Below are positions 44,383 through 54,045 of a stretch of DNA of 64,000 nucleotides, in pieces. The DNA lies in contig NZ_QZEZ01000002.1 of assembly GCF_003594885.1 (NCBI RefSeq), positions 558,001 to 622,000 on the forward strand, read 5' to 3'. The DNA is from Vallicoccus soli (GTDB taxonomy: Bacteria; Actinomycetota; Actinomycetes; Motilibacterales; Motilibacteraceae). A program made the translations under genes and the position numbers. Numbering within the stretch: position 1 is the stretch's first letter; every line of letters begins with the position of its first letter. Below the pieces are notes generated by a model. That model saw nothing but the letters and a program-made list of their open reading frames with translations, made no database searches and was not told the origin of the DNA.

Positions 44383-45677
44383 CAGACGTTGACCGTGGGC
44401 AGGTCCGGGTCGCGCCCGCCGGTGAGGCGCGAGGCGCGGCGCACCCGCTCGCGGTCGACCCACCGCATGACCGGGCTCGCCGTGACCCCGTGCAGCACGA
44501 CCGAGAGCACGACGACCAGCCCGGTGACGCCCCACAGGCCCTCGACCTGGGGTGAGCCGGTCTGCTCCGTGGCGTAGGCCAGGTAGTAGACCGAACCGAT
44601 CCCGCGCACCCCGAAGAAGGCGACGGCGAAGCGCTCGCGCGGGCCGGTCCGCCCGCCGAGCAGCCCGACCCAGCCGGCGAGGGGGCGGGCCACGAGCAGC
44701 GTCCCCAGCGCCAGCGCCCACTCCTGCCAACCCAGGTCGGCGAAGAGCCCGTCGGCGACGGACCCGCCGAGCAGCACGAGCACCGCCACCGTGAGCAGGC
44801 GCTCCACCTGCTCGATGAACTGGTGCATGACCTGGTGGTAGCCGTGGTCGCGCTCGGCCGCCCGGATCGTGCAGGCGCAGACGAACACCGCGACGAAGCC
44901 GTACCCCTCGGCCAGCTCGGTGAGGCCGTACGCCAGGAAGGTGCAGGCGAGCGCGACGAAGCCCTCGGCCTCCTCGGCCAGGCGCAGCGAGGCGATGCGC
45001 GAGTGGAAGAACAGCCGGGCCAGCACCCGGCCGACGAGCAGGCCGCCCACGACCCCCACCGCGCCGCGCCAGAGCACGTCGACGAGCAGCCACTCCCCCA
45101 GCCACGCGGACGGCGCCGCGGTGCCGGCGGTGAGCATCGCGATGGCCGCGTACGTGAAGGGGAACGCCAGCCCGTCGTTGAGCCCGGCCTCGGAGGTGAG
45201 GGCGAAGCGCGGCTCGTCCTCGCTGTCCTCCTCGCCGCTCGGCTCGCCGACCTGCACCTCGGTGGCGAGCACCGGGTCGGTCGGCGCGACGACCGCGGCG
45301 AGGAGCACCGCGGCGGGGACGCCGAGCCCGAGGAGCCACCAGCCGCCGAACCCGACGGCGAGCATGGTCAGCGGCATGGTGATGCCGAGCAGGCGCCAGG
45401 TCGAGGACCAGCCGCGCCACGAGGGCGGGCGGTCCAGGGCGAGCCCCGCGCCCATGAGCGCGACGATGACCGCCGCCTCGCTCAGGTGGGTCGTCGAGGC
45501 GGCGTGCTCGACGGGGTCGGGCGTGGGCAGGCCGTCGACGACGGCGAAGCCCACGACCCCCAGCGCGAGGAAGATCATGGGCATCGAGACGGGGGCCGAG
45601 CGCAGCGCCCGCGGCAGCAGCGCCGCGAGGAGCGCGCCGGACCCGGCGGCCGCGTAGGCCAGGGAGGTCGCGTCCAT
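44382..45677 (-). CDS. CPA1-family Na+/H+ antiporter
   Basis: A 431-residue membrane protein with about 12 TM segments. The family motifs [18 protein letters not shown] (cation-binding Asp in PTDP), [17 protein letters not shown] (ND motif) and [14 protein letters not shown] are those of NhaP/CPA1 exchangers. It exchanges Na+ or K+ for protons. The ATG at 45677 lies 7 bases after a TAGGGC box, so it is probably leaderless; only 38 bases separate it from the divergent orn gene. A second CPA1 antiporter is at 52409-53929. Confidence 0.92.
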   Translation of the reverse strand: MDATSLAYAAAGSGALLAALLPRALRSAPVSMPMIFLALGVVGFAVVDGLPTPDPVEHAASTTHLSEAAVIVALMGAGLALDRPPSWRGWSSTWRLLGITMPLTMLAVGFGGWWLLGLGVPAAVLLAAVVAPTDPVLATEVQVGEPSGEEDSEDEPRFALTSEAGLNDGLAFPFTYAAIAMLTAGTAAPSAWLGEWLLVDVLWRGAVGVVGGLLVGRVLARLFFHSRIASLRLAEEAEGFVALACTFLAYGLTELAEGYGFVAVFVCACTIRAAERDHGYHQVMHQFIEQVERLLTVAVLVLLGGSVADGLFADLGWQEWALALGTLLVARPLAGWVGLLGGRTGPRERFAVAFFGVRGIGSVYYLAYATEQTGSPQVEGLWGVTGLVVVLSVVLHGVTASPVMRWVDRERVRRASRLTGGRDPDLPTVNV

Positions 45678-45684
45678 CGGCGGT

Positions 45685-45708
45685 GCCCTACCCAGCGGCA
45701 CCTAGGGT
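45685..45708. promoter_or_regulatory. Back-to-back leaderless promoters for the antiporter and orn
   Basis: On the minus strand TAGGGC (45690-45685) precedes the antiporter ATG by 7 bases. On the plus strand TAGGGT (45703-45708) precedes the orn ATG by 7 bases. The -10 boxes are only 12 bases apart, so each -35 must lie in the other gene's transcribed region. Confidence 0.55.
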
Positions 45709-45715
45709 GAGCCCC

Positions 45716-46336
45716 ATGACGGACCGGCTGGTGTGGATCGACTGCGAGATGACGGGGCTGGACCTCGGGCGCGACGCGCTCGTCGAGGTCGCCGCGCTCG
45801 TGACCGACGCGGACCTGCGGGTCCTCGGCGAGGGCGTCGACGTCGTCGTGCGCCCCCCGGAGGCCGCGCTGGCCACCATGCCGGACGTCGTGCGCGAGAT
45901 GCACACCGCCTCGGGGCTGCTCGACGAGCTGGCGCACGGCACCACGCTGGAGGACGCCGAGCAGCAGGTGCTGGCGTACGTGCGCGAGCACGTGCCCGAC
46001 CCCCGCAAGGCGCCGCTGTGCGGCAACAGCATCGCCACCGACCGCGGCTTCATCGCCCGCGACATGAAGGCGCTCGACGCGCACCTGCACTACCGCATGG
46101 TCGACGTGTCCTCGGTCAAGGAGCTCGCCCGGCGCTGGTACCCGCGGGTCTACTACGCCTCGCCGAAGAAGGAGGGCGGGCACCGCGCGCTGGCCGACAT
46201 CCGCGAGAGCGTGCGCGAGCTGCGCTACTACCGCGACGCCCTGTTCGTGCCGCAGCCCGGGCCCGACTCGGCGACCGCGCGGGCCGTCGCCGAGCGCGTG
46301 GTGCGCGAGGCGGCGCAGGAGCCCGGGAGCGCGTGA
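45716..46336 (+). CDS. orn: Oligoribonuclease
   Basis: A 206-residue DEDDh 3'-5' exoribonuclease that degrades 2-5-mer RNAs and pGpG, the end product of c-di-GMP breakdown. The motifs are WIDCEMTGL (DE), [16 protein letters not shown] (D) and [16 protein letters not shown] (H and D). The ATG at 45716 follows TAGGGT by 7 bases, so it is probably leaderless. Its pGpG role links it to the two EAL proteins in the window. Confidence 0.96.
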   Translation: MTDRLVWIDCEMTGLDLGRDALVEVAALVTDADLRVLGEGVDVVVRPPEAALATMPDVVREMHTASGLLDELAHGTTLEDAEQQVLAYVREHVPDPRKAPLCGNSIATDRGFIARDMKALDAHLHYRMVDVSSVKELARRWYPRVYYASPKKEGGHRALADIRESVRELRYYRDALFVPQPGPDSATARAVAERVVREAAQEPGSA

Positions 46337-46400
46337 CGAGCGGGCCCGCACGACCCGCTATGCTCCTCCTGCTGCGCGCGGCGTCGAGCCGCGCGCCGTG

Positions 46401-46473
46401 GTGGGCGTAGCTCAGCTGGTAGAGCACCGGGTTGTGGTCCCGGGGGTCGCGGGTTCAAGTCCCGTCGCTCACC
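46401..46473 (+). tRNA. tRNA-His (anticodon GTG)
   Basis: Acceptor GTGGGCG pairs with CGCTCAC (one G-U). Anticodon loop TTGTGGT gives GTG. The discriminator is C73, and G at 46400 can act as the G-1 identity base. CCA follows at 46474-46476. A TATGCT at 46359-46364 may be its -10. Confidence 0.95.
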
Positions 46474-46487
46474 CCACCTCCGCCGCC

Positions 46488-46520
46488 GCTCCCGCGGGCG
46501 CTCCGCGCCGTCGCGGGAGC
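46488..46520 (+). terminator. Hairpin downstream of tRNA-His
   Basis: GCTCCCGCG (46488-46496) pairs with CGCGGGAGC (46512-46520), a 9-bp stem with a 15-base loop, shortly after the tRNA. Confidence 0.45.
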
Positions 46521-46606
46521 CGCGGCGAGCCCCCTCCCGCCCCCACCGCGCGCCTCGCCCCCCGGGTTAGGGTCGCCCGACGGTCGGGGACGACGGGAGG
46601 CGCGGC

Positions 46607-49384
46607 GTGGCGGCACCGGTGCAGGAGGCCCTCGCGGGCCTGGCGGGCGCGCTGCCCGGCGCGGTGAGCGAGCGCGAGAGCCACCGCCGGCGCCTGGCGC
46701 ACGACGCCTCGCACTACCTGCTCGTCCCCCGCGCCGTGGCCACCCCGCGCGACGCCGACCAGGTCGCCGCCCTGCTGCGCGCCTGCTCCGCCGCCGGGCT
46801 GCCGCTGACCTTCCGCTCGGGCGGCACGAGCCTGTCGGGGCAGGGCGTCACCGAGCACCTGCTCGTCGACGTGCGCCGGCACTTCCGCGGGCTGGAGGTC
46901 CTCGACGGCGGCGCCCGGGTGCGGGTGCAGCCCGGCGCGGTGCTGCGCCAGGTCAACGCCGCGCTGGCCCCGTACGGGCGCCGGCTCGGCCCGGACCCGG
47001 CCAGCGAGTCGGCGTGCACCGTCGGCGGGGTCCTGGCGAACAACTCCAGCGGCATGACCTGCGGGACCACGGCGAACGCGTACCGGACCCTGGAGTCGCT
47101 CGTCCTCGTGCTGCCGAGCGGCACGGTCGTGGACTCCGGCGCGCCCGACGCCGACGCGCGGCTGCGGGCCCTCGAGCCCGGCCTGCACGCGGGCCTGCTG
47201 CGCCTGCGCGACCGGGTCCGCAGCGACCCGGGGTCGCTGCGGCGCATCGCCGCGCAGTACGCGATGAAGAACACCATGGGCTACGGGCTCAACTCCTTCG
47301 TCGACCACGACGACCCGGTGCAGGTCCTGGCGCACCTGGCCGTGGGCAGCGAGGGGACGCTCGGCTTCGTCGCCGGCGCGGTGCTCCGCACCGTGCCCGT
47401 GCACCCCCTCGCCGCGACCGGGCTGCTCGTGCTCGACAGCCTCCGCGACGCCATGGACGCCGTGCCGGCGCTCGTCGACGCCGGGCCGGCGGCCGTCGAG
47501 CTGCTGGACGCGCAGGCGCTGCGGGTGGCGCAGCGGGACCCCCGGGCCGACGCCGTGCTGCGCGGGCTCGACGTGCGCCGGCACGCGGCGCTGCTCGTGG
47601 AGTGGCAGTCCTCCGACGCGGACGAGCTGGCGGGGCGCGTCGCGGCGGCGGAGCGGCTCGTCGCCGGCCTGCCGCTGGCCGCACCCGCCCGGCTCAGCGG
47701 CGACGCGGCCGGGCGCGCCGCGCTGTGGCACATCCGCAAGGGCCTGTACGCCGCAGTGGCGGGCGCCCGCCCCTCCGGCACCACGGCGCTGCTCGAGGAC
47801 GTGGCCGTGCCGGTCGCCGCGCTCGCCGACACCTGCGACGACCTCGACGTGCTCTACGCGCGCCACGGCTACGAGGGCACCGTGACCTTCGGGCACGCCA
47901 AGGACGGCAACCTGCACTTCATGCTCGTCGAGCGCTTCCCCGACGGGCGGGCCCCCGCGCGGTACGAGGCGTTCACCGAGGAGATGGTCGACGTCGTCCT
48001 CGGCCACGGGGGCACCCTCAAGGCCGAGCACGGCACGGGGCGGGTCATGGCGCCGTACGTCCGGCGCCAGTTCGGCGACGAGCTCTACGCCGTCATGCGC
48101 GAGGTCAAGGCGCTGTGCGACCCGCGCGGCACGCTGAGCCCCGGCGTGCTCGTCAGCGACGACCCCGCCGCGCACGTGCGGCACCTCAAGACGGTGCCGC
48201 AGGTGGAGCCCGAGGTGGACCGCTGCGTGGAGTGCGGCTACTGCGAGCCGGTGTGCCCGAGCCAGGACCTCACGACGACGCCGCGCCAGCGCATCGTGCT
48301 GCGCCGCGAGATCGCCGCGGCCGAGGCCGCCGGCGACGCCGCGCTGGCCCGCGCGCTGCGCGAGGACTACGACTACGACGCCGTGCAGACCTGCGCGGTC
48401 GACGGCATGTGCGCCACCGCCTGCCCGGTGCTCATCAACACGGGGGACCTCGTCAAGCGCCTGCGCGCGGAGTCGGCGACCCGGGTCGAGCAGCGCGCGT
48501 GGTCCGCGCTCGCGGGGCACTGGGGCGCGGCGACCCGCACGATGGGCCGCGCCCTCGACGCGGCGACGGCCGTGCCGCCCGCCGCCGCGGGCGCCACCCG
48601 GGCCGGGCGGGCCGTGCTGGGCGCGGACCGCGTGCCGCGCTGGGACGCCGACCTGCCCGCGGGCGGACGGCCGCGCCGGGCGCTGCGCGAGGACCGGCCC
48701 GACGCCGTGTTCGTCCCCTCCTGCCTCGGCGCGCTGTTCGCGCCGGCCGGGGACGGGGCGGGGGTCGAGGCGGCCGTACGGGCCCTGGCCGCGCGCGCCG
48801 GGCTGCGCCTCGCGGTGCCGGACGGGGTCGCGGACCTGTGCTGCGGCACGCCGTGGTCCTCCAAGGGCCTGCCCGCCGGGCACGCGCGGGTGCGCGAGCG
48901 GGTCGTGCCCGTGCTGCGCGCCGCGACCCGCGGCGGCGCCGTCCCGGTCGTGACCGACGCGTCGTCCTGCGCCGAGGGCTTCGCCGGGCTGGACGGGGTG
49001 CCGGTCCTCGACGCCGTCGCCTGGGTGGCGACCGAGGTGCTCCCCCGGCTCACGGTCACCCGGCGGCTCGGCGCGCTCGCGCTGCACCCGACCTGCTCGT
49101 CCACCCGCGCCGGCACCGGGCCGGCCGTGCTGGCCCTGGCGCGGGCGGTCGCCGACGAGGTCGTCGTGCCGCGGGCCTGGCGCTGCTGCGCCTTCGCCGG
49201 CGACCGCGGGATGCTGCACCCCGAGCTCACCGCGAGCGCGACGGCGCCCGAGGCCCGCGAGCTCGAGGGGCGCGCGTTCGACGCGTACGCCTCGACGGGG
49301 CGCACCTGCGAGGTCGGGATGACCCGGGCGACGGGGCGGCCGTACCGGCACCTGCTGGAGCTGGTGGAGGAGGCGACCCGCTAG
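46607..49384 (+). CDS. FAD-binding and Fe-S dehydrogenase (GlcD-GlcF fusion, D-2-hydroxyacid/D-lactate dehydrogenase type)
   Basis: A 925-residue two-part enzyme. The N-terminal half has the PCMH FAD-binding domain (FRSGGTSLSGQGV, LGPDPASESACTVGGVLANNSSGM) and the FAD-oxidase C domain (TFGHAKDGNLHFML, HGTGRVMAPYV). The C-terminal half has two [4Fe-4S] motifs (CVECGYCEPVCP at C540 and CAVDGMCATACP at C596) and CCG-type domains (DLCCGTPWSSKG, HPTCSST with WRCCAF). It probably oxidises D-lactate or a related 2-hydroxyacid at the membrane. The GTG at 46607 has GGGAGG upstream, and a TAGGGT at 46566-46571 may be its -10. Confidence 0.92.
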   Translation: MAAPVQEALAGLAGALPGAVSERESHRRRLAHDASHYLLVPRAVATPRDADQVAALLRACSAAGLPLTFRSGGTSLSGQGVTEHLLVDVRRHFRGLEVLDGGARVRVQPGAVLRQVNAALAPYGRRLGPDPASESACTVGGVLANNSSGMTCGTTANAYRTLESLVLVLPSGTVVDSGAPDADARLRALEPGLHAGLLRLRDRVRSDPGSLRRIAAQYAMKNTMGYGLNSFVDHDDPVQVLAHLAVGSEGTLGFVAGAVLRTVPVHPLAATGLLVLDSLRDAMDAVPALVDAGPAAVELLDAQALRVAQRDPRADAVLRGLDVRRHAALLVEWQSSDADELAGRVAAAERLVAGLPLAAPARLSGDAAGRAALWHIRKGLYAAVAGARPSGTTALLEDVAVPVAALADTCDDLDVLYARHGYEGTVTFGHAKDGNLHFMLVERFPDGRAPARYEAFTEEMVDVVLGHGGTLKAEHGTGRVMAPYVRRQFGDELYAVMREVKALCDPRGTLSPGVLVSDDPAAHVRHLKTVPQVEPEVDRCVECGYCEPVCPSQDLTTTPRQRIVLRREIAAAEAAGDAALARALREDYDYDAVQTCAVDGMCATACPVLINTGDLVKRLRAESATRVEQRAWSALAGHWGAATRTMGRALDAATAVPPAAAGATRAGRAVLGADRVPRWDADLPAGGRPRRALREDRPDAVFVPSCLGALFAPAGDGAGVEAAVRALAARAGLRLAVPDGVADLCCGTPWSSKGLPAGHARVRERVVPVLRAATRGGAVPVVTDASSCAEGFAGLDGVPVLDAVAWVATEVLPRLTVTRRLGALALHPTCSSTRAGTGPAVLALARAVADEVVVPRAWRCCAFAGDRGMLHPELTASATAPEARELEGRAFDAYASTGRTCEVGMTRATGRPYRHLLELVEEATR

Positions 49385-50154
49385 CGCCGCTGGGCGTCCT
49401 GCACGTGGTCGCGCAGCAGCCGGGCCACGTCGTCGGCCCGCTCGACGCTCGCGAGGTGCGCGACGCCCTCGAGCTCGACGAGCCGGCTGCGCGGGAGCAG
49501 GTCCGCGATGCGCCGCTGGTGCTCCGGGGGCAGCGAAGCGTCCTGGGCCGCGGAGACGACGAGCGCGGGCGCCTCGACGCGGGGCAGCTCGGCGGTCAGG
49601 TCGAGCCCGGCGACGGCCTCGCAGCAGCCGGCGTACCCCTCGGCGGGGGTCGCCGCGACCATGGCCCGCAGCCGCGCGGCGACCTCGGGGTGGGCCGCGG
49701 CGTACGGCGCGGTGAGCCAGCGGCCGACGACCGTCGCGGCGAGGGCGCCCGGCCCGTCGCGGCGCACGGTCGCCGCCCGGTCGTGCCAGGGCGAGGGGTC
49801 CTCGGTCCGGGCCGACGTGCACAGCAGCGCCAGCGAGCGCACGCGCTCCGGGGCGCGCACGGCGACGGCCTGCGCGACCATCCCGCCCAGCGAGATCCCC
49901 GCGACGTGCGCCACGTCGACGTCGAGGCGGTCGAGCAGGCCGACGACGTCGTCGGCGAGCTCCTCGAGGGCGTACGGGCCGGGCGGCACCGGCGAGGCGC
50001 CGTGCCCGCGCAGGTCCGCGCGCACGAGGCGCAGCGACCCGGCGAGGGCGCGCTGGGGCTCCCAGACCGACAGGTCGCTGCCGAGGCTGCCGAGGAGCAG
50101 GAGCACCGGCGCGTCCGAGGGCCCCTCGACGACGTGGTGCAGGTCGACGCTCAC
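49381..50154 (-). CDS. Alpha/beta-hydrolase (3-oxoadipate enol-lactonase-like)
   Basis: A 257-residue hydrolase: LLLGSLGSDLSVWEPQ, RADLRGHGASPVPPGPY, nucleophile Ser in GISLGGMVAQ, Asp in SAAQDASLPPEHQ, His in EGVAHLASVE. The sequence resembles PcaD, but no other protocatechuate genes are near, so the substrate is open. The GTG at 50154 overlaps the upstream oxidoreductase stop in a GTGA. Its TAG stop and that of the convergent dehydrogenase share one CTAG. Confidence 0.85.
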   Translation of the reverse strand: MSVDLHHVVEGPSDAPVLLLLGSLGSDLSVWEPQRALAGSLRLVRADLRGHGASPVPPGPYALEELADDVVGLLDRLDVDVAHVAGISLGGMVAQAVAVRAPERVRSLALLCTSARTEDPSPWHDRAATVRRDGPGALAATVVGRWLTAPYAAAHPEVAARLRAMVAATPAEGYAGCCEAVAGLDLTAELPRVEAPALVVSAAQDASLPPEHQRRIADLLPRSRLVELEGVAHLASVERADDVARLLRDHVQDAQRR

Positions 50155-51104
50155 GAGGCGCTCCCCCGCACCGCGTCCAGCAGCTCGGCGGTGCGCAGCG
50201 ACTGCTCCAGCGGGAGCACCTCGTCGACGTCGCCGCGCACCGCGCCGGACACCCCCTCGACCATGAGCTGGTACGGGTCGACGGGCGCGAAGTGCTCGGC
50301 GTGCCCCCCGACGAGCAGGACCGAGGGCTCCGCGCGCGAGCTGTACGGGCTGCCGACGACGTCGAGCCGCCCGTCGTCGCCCTCGACCGCGAGCCACTGC
50401 TGCACGTCGTCGGCCATGGCGAAGCGCACCTCCGCGGTGGCCAGGCCGAGCTGCAGCAGGGCGGTCCCGCGCAGGTCCACGCCGGTCGGCCCGCGCTCGA
50501 GCTCCACGCTCTTGACCGCCTCGAGCATCTGCCAGCCGGTCGCCCAGAGCGCCGCCGAGGCGGCGTAGCAGCCGACGTCCAGCAGCGCGCCGCCGCCGTG
50601 CGCCGGGTCGTGCCGGAAGCCGCCCTCCTCGACGCGGCCGGTGAAGCCGGTCCAGACCCGCCGCACCTCCCCGACCGCGCCGGTGGCGAGCAGGGCCTCC
50701 GCGCGCAGGGTGCGCGGGTGCCAGCGGTACCAGGACGCCTCGACGAGCAGCCGGCCCGCCTCGCGCGCCGCGTCGGCCATGCGCCGGACCTCGCCGGCGT
50801 CGAGCCCGAGGGGCTTCTCGCAGAGCACGTGCTTGCCGTGGCGCAGCGCCTCGACCACCCACTCGGCGTGCGCGTCGTGGTGCAGGGCGACGTAGACCGC
50901 GTCGACGTCGTCGTCCGCGACCAGCGCCGCGTAGCTCCCGTACGCCCGCCCGCGCGGGCGCAGCCGCCGGGCCCGCTCGACGTCGCGCGACGCGACCGCC
51001 TGCAGGCAGGCGCCGCGCGACGCGTGCACCACCGGCGCCAGCTCGCGCGCGATCCGCCCGGCGCCGAGGAACCCCCAGCGCACCGCACCGCCCCAGCCGC
51101 CCAC
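50151..51104 (-). CDS. Gfo/Idh/MocA-family NAD(P)-dependent oxidoreductase
   Basis: A 317-residue enzyme: RWGFLGAGRIARELAPVVH (Rossmann), VYVALHHDAHAEWVVEALRHGKHVLCEKPLGL (family signature with catalytic Lys in EKP), ASWYRWHPRTLRAEALL and GGGALLDVGCYAASAALWATG. It acts on a sugar, inositol or related polyol; the substrate is unknown. The GTG at 51104 has GAGGAGGT with 7-base spacing, so I prefer it to GTG 51083. It is translationally coupled to the following hydrolase. Confidence 0.9.
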   Translation of the reverse strand: MGGWGGAVRWGFLGAGRIARELAPVVHASRGACLQAVASRDVERARRLRPRGRAYGSYAALVADDDVDAVYVALHHDAHAEWVVEALRHGKHVLCEKPLGLDAGEVRRMADAAREAGRLLVEASWYRWHPRTLRAEALLATGAVGEVRRVWTGFTGRVEEGGFRHDPAHGGGALLDVGCYAASAALWATGWQMLEAVKSVELERGPTGVDLRGTALLQLGLATAEVRFAMADDVQQWLAVEGDDGRLDVVGSPYSSRAEPSVLLVGGHAEHFAPVDPYQLMVEGVSGAVRGDVDEVLPLEQSLRTAELLDAVRGSAS

Positions 51105-51226
51105 GCAGCACCTCCTCGTCCACCGCACCGTACGGCCCCGCGGCGGCCTCCGCCCCGGGGCGTGGCCCTGCCTGCCCCGGGGTACGGCGCCGACACCCGC
51201 AACCGCACGCGCTCCCGGAGGCCACC

Positions 51227-52405
51227 GTGGCACCGCCCCGCACCCTCGTCCTCGTCCTCGCCGGCGGCGCCGGCGGGCGCCTCCAGCTGCTCACGCACGA
51301 CCGCGCCAAGCCGGCGGTGCCCTTCGGCGGGGTGAACCGGCTCATCGACTTCCCGCTGAGCAACTGCCTGCACTCGGGCATCGCGGACGTGTGGGTGTCC
51401 CAGCAGTTCCACACCACCTCGCTGAACGACCACCTGTCCAGCGGGCGCCCCTGGGACCTGGACCGCACCACCGGCGGCCTGCTCGTCATCCCGCCGCACC
51501 AGGGCACCGCGCGCGGGGGCTGGCACGCCGGCACCGCCGACTCCCTGTGGCGCAACGCCGAGCTCGTGCGGGAGTTCGGTCCGGACGCCCTCGTCGTCGT
51601 GAGCGCGGACGCCGTCTACCGGCTCGACTACGCGGACGTCGTGGCCGAGCACCTCGCCTCCGGCGACGCCGTGACCATGGTGACCACGCGGGTGGACCCG
51701 GCCGACGCGGGCCGCTACGGCGTCGTGCAGGCCGAGGACGGGCGGATCGTCGACTACGTGTACAAGCCCGACGAGCCGCGCGGCGACCTGGTGAGCAACG
51801 AGGTCTTCGTGCTCGACCCCGGTCCGGTGCTCGACCTGCTCGAGGAGCTGGCGGCGGACGCCGGCGAGGACGGCCTCACCGACCTGGGGTACGAGCTCCT
51901 GCCCCGCCTCGTCGAGCAGGGCCGGGCGCGGGAGCACCGGTTCGACGGCTACTGGCGCGACGTCGGCACCGTGGAGTCGTACTGGGAGGGGCACATGGAC
52001 CTGCTGGCCGGCCCGCCGCGGATCGTGCTGGACGACCCGGCGTGGCCGGTCCGCACGCACACCCGCGGCTGGGGGGCCGCCCGCCTGCACGACGGCGCGG
52101 AGGTCTCCGACGCCCTCGTCTCCCCCGGCGCGACCGTCGCCGGCAGCGTGTCCCGCTCGGTCCTGTCCCCGGGAGCCGTCGTCGAGGCCGGGGCGACGGT
52201 CGTGGAGAGCGTCCTGCTGCCCGGGGCCGTGGTGCGCCGCGGGGCGCGCGTGGAGCGCAGCGTCCTCGACGACGGCGTGGAGGTCGGGCCCGACGCGCAG
52301 GTCGGCGGGCCCGGTGCGGTGACGCTCGTCGGCCTGCGCACGACGGTCGGGGCGGGGCAGCGGGTGCCGCAGGGCGCCGTGCACCCGGAGCCGCCGGAGG
52401 ACTGA
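51227..52405 (+). CDS. GlgC-like glucose-1-phosphate adenylyltransferase
   Basis: A 392-residue nucleotidyltransferase. The N-terminus shows the ADP-glucose pyrophosphorylase pattern VLAGGAGGRLQLLTHDRAKPAVPFGGVNRLIDFPLSNCLHSGI, then GGWHAGTADSLWRN, VVVSADAVYRLDY, GRYGVVQ and DGYWRDVGTVESYWEGHM. A left-handed beta-helix tail follows (about 290-380). It would make ADP-glucose for glycogen. Several residues differ from typical GlgC (QLLT for PLT, HSG for NSG), so a divergent paralogue is possible. No glgA is adjacent. The GTG at 51227 has CGGAGG upstream. Confidence 0.85.
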   Translation: MAPPRTLVLVLAGGAGGRLQLLTHDRAKPAVPFGGVNRLIDFPLSNCLHSGIADVWVSQQFHTTSLNDHLSSGRPWDLDRTTGGLLVIPPHQGTARGGWHAGTADSLWRNAELVREFGPDALVVVSADAVYRLDYADVVAEHLASGDAVTMVTTRVDPADAGRYGVVQAEDGRIVDYVYKPDEPRGDLVSNEVFVLDPGPVLDLLEELAADAGEDGLTDLGYELLPRLVEQGRAREHRFDGYWRDVGTVESYWEGHMDLLAGPPRIVLDDPAWPVRTHTRGWGAARLHDGAEVSDALVSPGATVAGSVSRSVLSPGAVVEAGATVVESVLLPGAVVRRGARVERSVLDDGVEVGPDAQVGGPGAVTLVGLRTTVGAGQRVPQGAVHPEPPED

Positions 52406-52408
52406 CCG

Positions 52409-53929
52409 CTAGCGCCCCCGCAGCGCCCGGGCCTCGATGTCGCGCAGCACCACCGAGGTGACGGCGTCGGGCGCGCTGCCGCTGCGGCGGCGCTCGAGGA
52501 CCACGTCGCGCTCCGCGTCGTGCAGCGCGCGCAGCACCTCGGCGTGCCGCTCGAGGCGCGGGTCGCCGTCGGCGGCCGCCCGCCGCGCGTCGCGCCGCCA
52601 CCCGTACGCCCGCCGCACCCGCTCCGCCTCCCCGGTCTCGACCCGGCCCTCGGCCACGAGGTCGTCGAGCCGGGCGAGCGCGGCGCGGGCGGCCTCGCCG
52701 CGCAGCCGCTCGACCTCGGCCGCCACGTCGTCCTCGCCGGTGACCCCGAGGGCCCGCACGACGGGGGCGAGCGTGGGGCCCTGCCCGAGCAGGGTGACGA
52801 GGACGACGGCGAGGGCGCAGACCTGCACGGTGCTGCGCCCCGGCAGGTCCTCCGGCAGGGCGAGCACGGTCGCGACGGTGACGACCCCGCGCATCCCGGC
52901 CCACGAGATGACCACGGACTCGCGCCACACCCCGCCCTGCAGGCGCCCGGCCCGGCGCAGGAGCAGCCCGGCGGGCGCGACCCACAGCAGCCGCGCGGCC
53001 GCCGCGGTGGCGCAGACGACCGCGGCGGCCGCGAGCTGGGTGCCGCCCGGCGGGCGGTCCTGCAGCACCTGCACGACCTCGGCGCCGACCAGGCCGAACG
53101 CGACGCCGGTCGCCGCGAGCTCGAGCGCGCCCCAGACGGCGCCGCCCTGCAGCCGCCCGGCCGGGGAGAGCGAGCCGGCGCCGAACTGGCCGACGTACAG
53201 GCCCGCCGCGATGACGGCGACGACGCCCGAGCCGCCGAGCAGGTCGATCGGGACGAAGGCGCCGTACGGCAGGAGCACCGTGAGCAGCACCTCCGCGCGG
53301 GGGTCGTCGAGGCGCTCGAGGAGGGCGCTGGCGAGGCGGCCGAGGGCGAGCCCGAGCAGCGCCCCGGCGACGGTGGACAGCAGGACGAGGCGCGCGGTGC
53401 CGCCGAGGGTCAGCGCGCCGCCGGCGGCGACGGTGAGCGCGGCCTGGAAGACGACGAGCGCCGTCGCGTCGTTGAAGAGGCCCTCGCCCTCCAGGTGGTC
53501 CAGCAGCCGCCGGGGCAGCCCGACCCGGCCCGCGACCGAGCTCGCGGCGACCGGGTCCGGCGGGGAGACGACGGCGCCGAGCAGCACCGCCACCGCCAGC
53601 GGGAGCGTCGGGTCGACGAGGCGCACGGCGAGGGCGACGGCGACCGTCGTGACGAGCACGAGGAGCACCGCGAGGCTGACGAGCGCCGCGGCGTCGCGGC
53701 GCAGCGCGCGGGTGCTGACCCGCGAGGCCGCGGCGAAGATGAGCGGCGGCAGCAGGACCGGCAGCACGAGCTCGGGGTCGACCTCGAGCCGCGGCACCGC
53801 GGGCACGAGCGCGAGCACGGCGCCGGCGCAGGTGGTGAGCACGGGGGCGGGCAGCCCGGTGCGCTCGGCGAGCGCCGGCAGCAGCGCGGCCGCGAGCAGG
53901 AGCAGCAGCAGCACCTCGAGGGTCCCCAC
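52409..53929 (-). CDS. CPA1-family Na+/H+ antiporter (NhaP type) with C-terminal regulatory tail
   Basis: A 506-residue membrane exchanger. About 12 TM segments carry VVSPPDPVAASSVAGRVGLP, EGEGLFNDATALVVFQ (ND motif) and SWAGMRGVVTVATVLALP. A soluble 110-residue tail (from about 400) is helical and charged. It exports Na+ or K+ against protons. It differs from the antiporter at 44382 in having this tail. Its stop lies 3 bases from the convergent GlgC-like stop, leaving no room for a separate terminator. The GTG at 53929 has no clear Shine-Dalgarno. Confidence 0.92.
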   Translation of the reverse strand: MGTLEVLLLLLLAAALLPALAERTGLPAPVLTTCAGAVLALVPAVPRLEVDPELVLPVLLPPLIFAAASRVSTRALRRDAAALVSLAVLLVLVTTVAVALAVRLVDPTLPLAVAVLLGAVVSPPDPVAASSVAGRVGLPRRLLDHLEGEGLFNDATALVVFQAALTVAAGGALTLGGTARLVLLSTVAGALLGLALGRLASALLERLDDPRAEVLLTVLLPYGAFVPIDLLGGSGVVAVIAAGLYVGQFGAGSLSPAGRLQGGAVWGALELAATGVAFGLVGAEVVQVLQDRPPGGTQLAAAAVVCATAAAARLLWVAPAGLLLRRAGRLQGGVWRESVVISWAGMRGVVTVATVLALPEDLPGRSTVQVCALAVVLVTLLGQGPTLAPVVRALGVTGEDDVAAEVERLRGEAARAALARLDDLVAEGRVETGEAERVRRAYGWRRDARRAAADGDPRLERHAEVLRALHDAERDVVLERRRSGSAPDAVTSVVLRDIEARALRGR

Positions 53930-54045
53930 GGGGCGGCAGGCTTCCCCGGACGGGGGCGGGCAGTCGCGCGGCGGTGCGGTCCCGGGCCGTCCGTCCCACC
54001 CGTGCGGAGCAACACCTCACGCAGAGTGACGCCGATCATCGAGGC

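Noticed and set aside
46474-46476. Encoded CCA of tRNA-His as evidence of horizontal origin
   Set aside because: tRNA genes in one actinobacterial genome vary in CCA encoding; tRNA-Leu here has it while Arg and Lys do not.
46469-52384. Very long open frame on the minus strand (about 1970 codons) and many similar Arg/Ala/Gly-rich frames
   Set aside because: In DNA of this GC content stop codons are rare in non-coding frames. This frame runs antisense to the dehydrogenase and through the hydrolase, oxidoreductase and GlgC-like genes, and has no recognisable domain.
54017-54036. CTCA...GCCGAT before the 59-residue protein as a third flagellar promoter
   Set aside because: Only 11 bases separate the elements; FliA promoters need 15-17.
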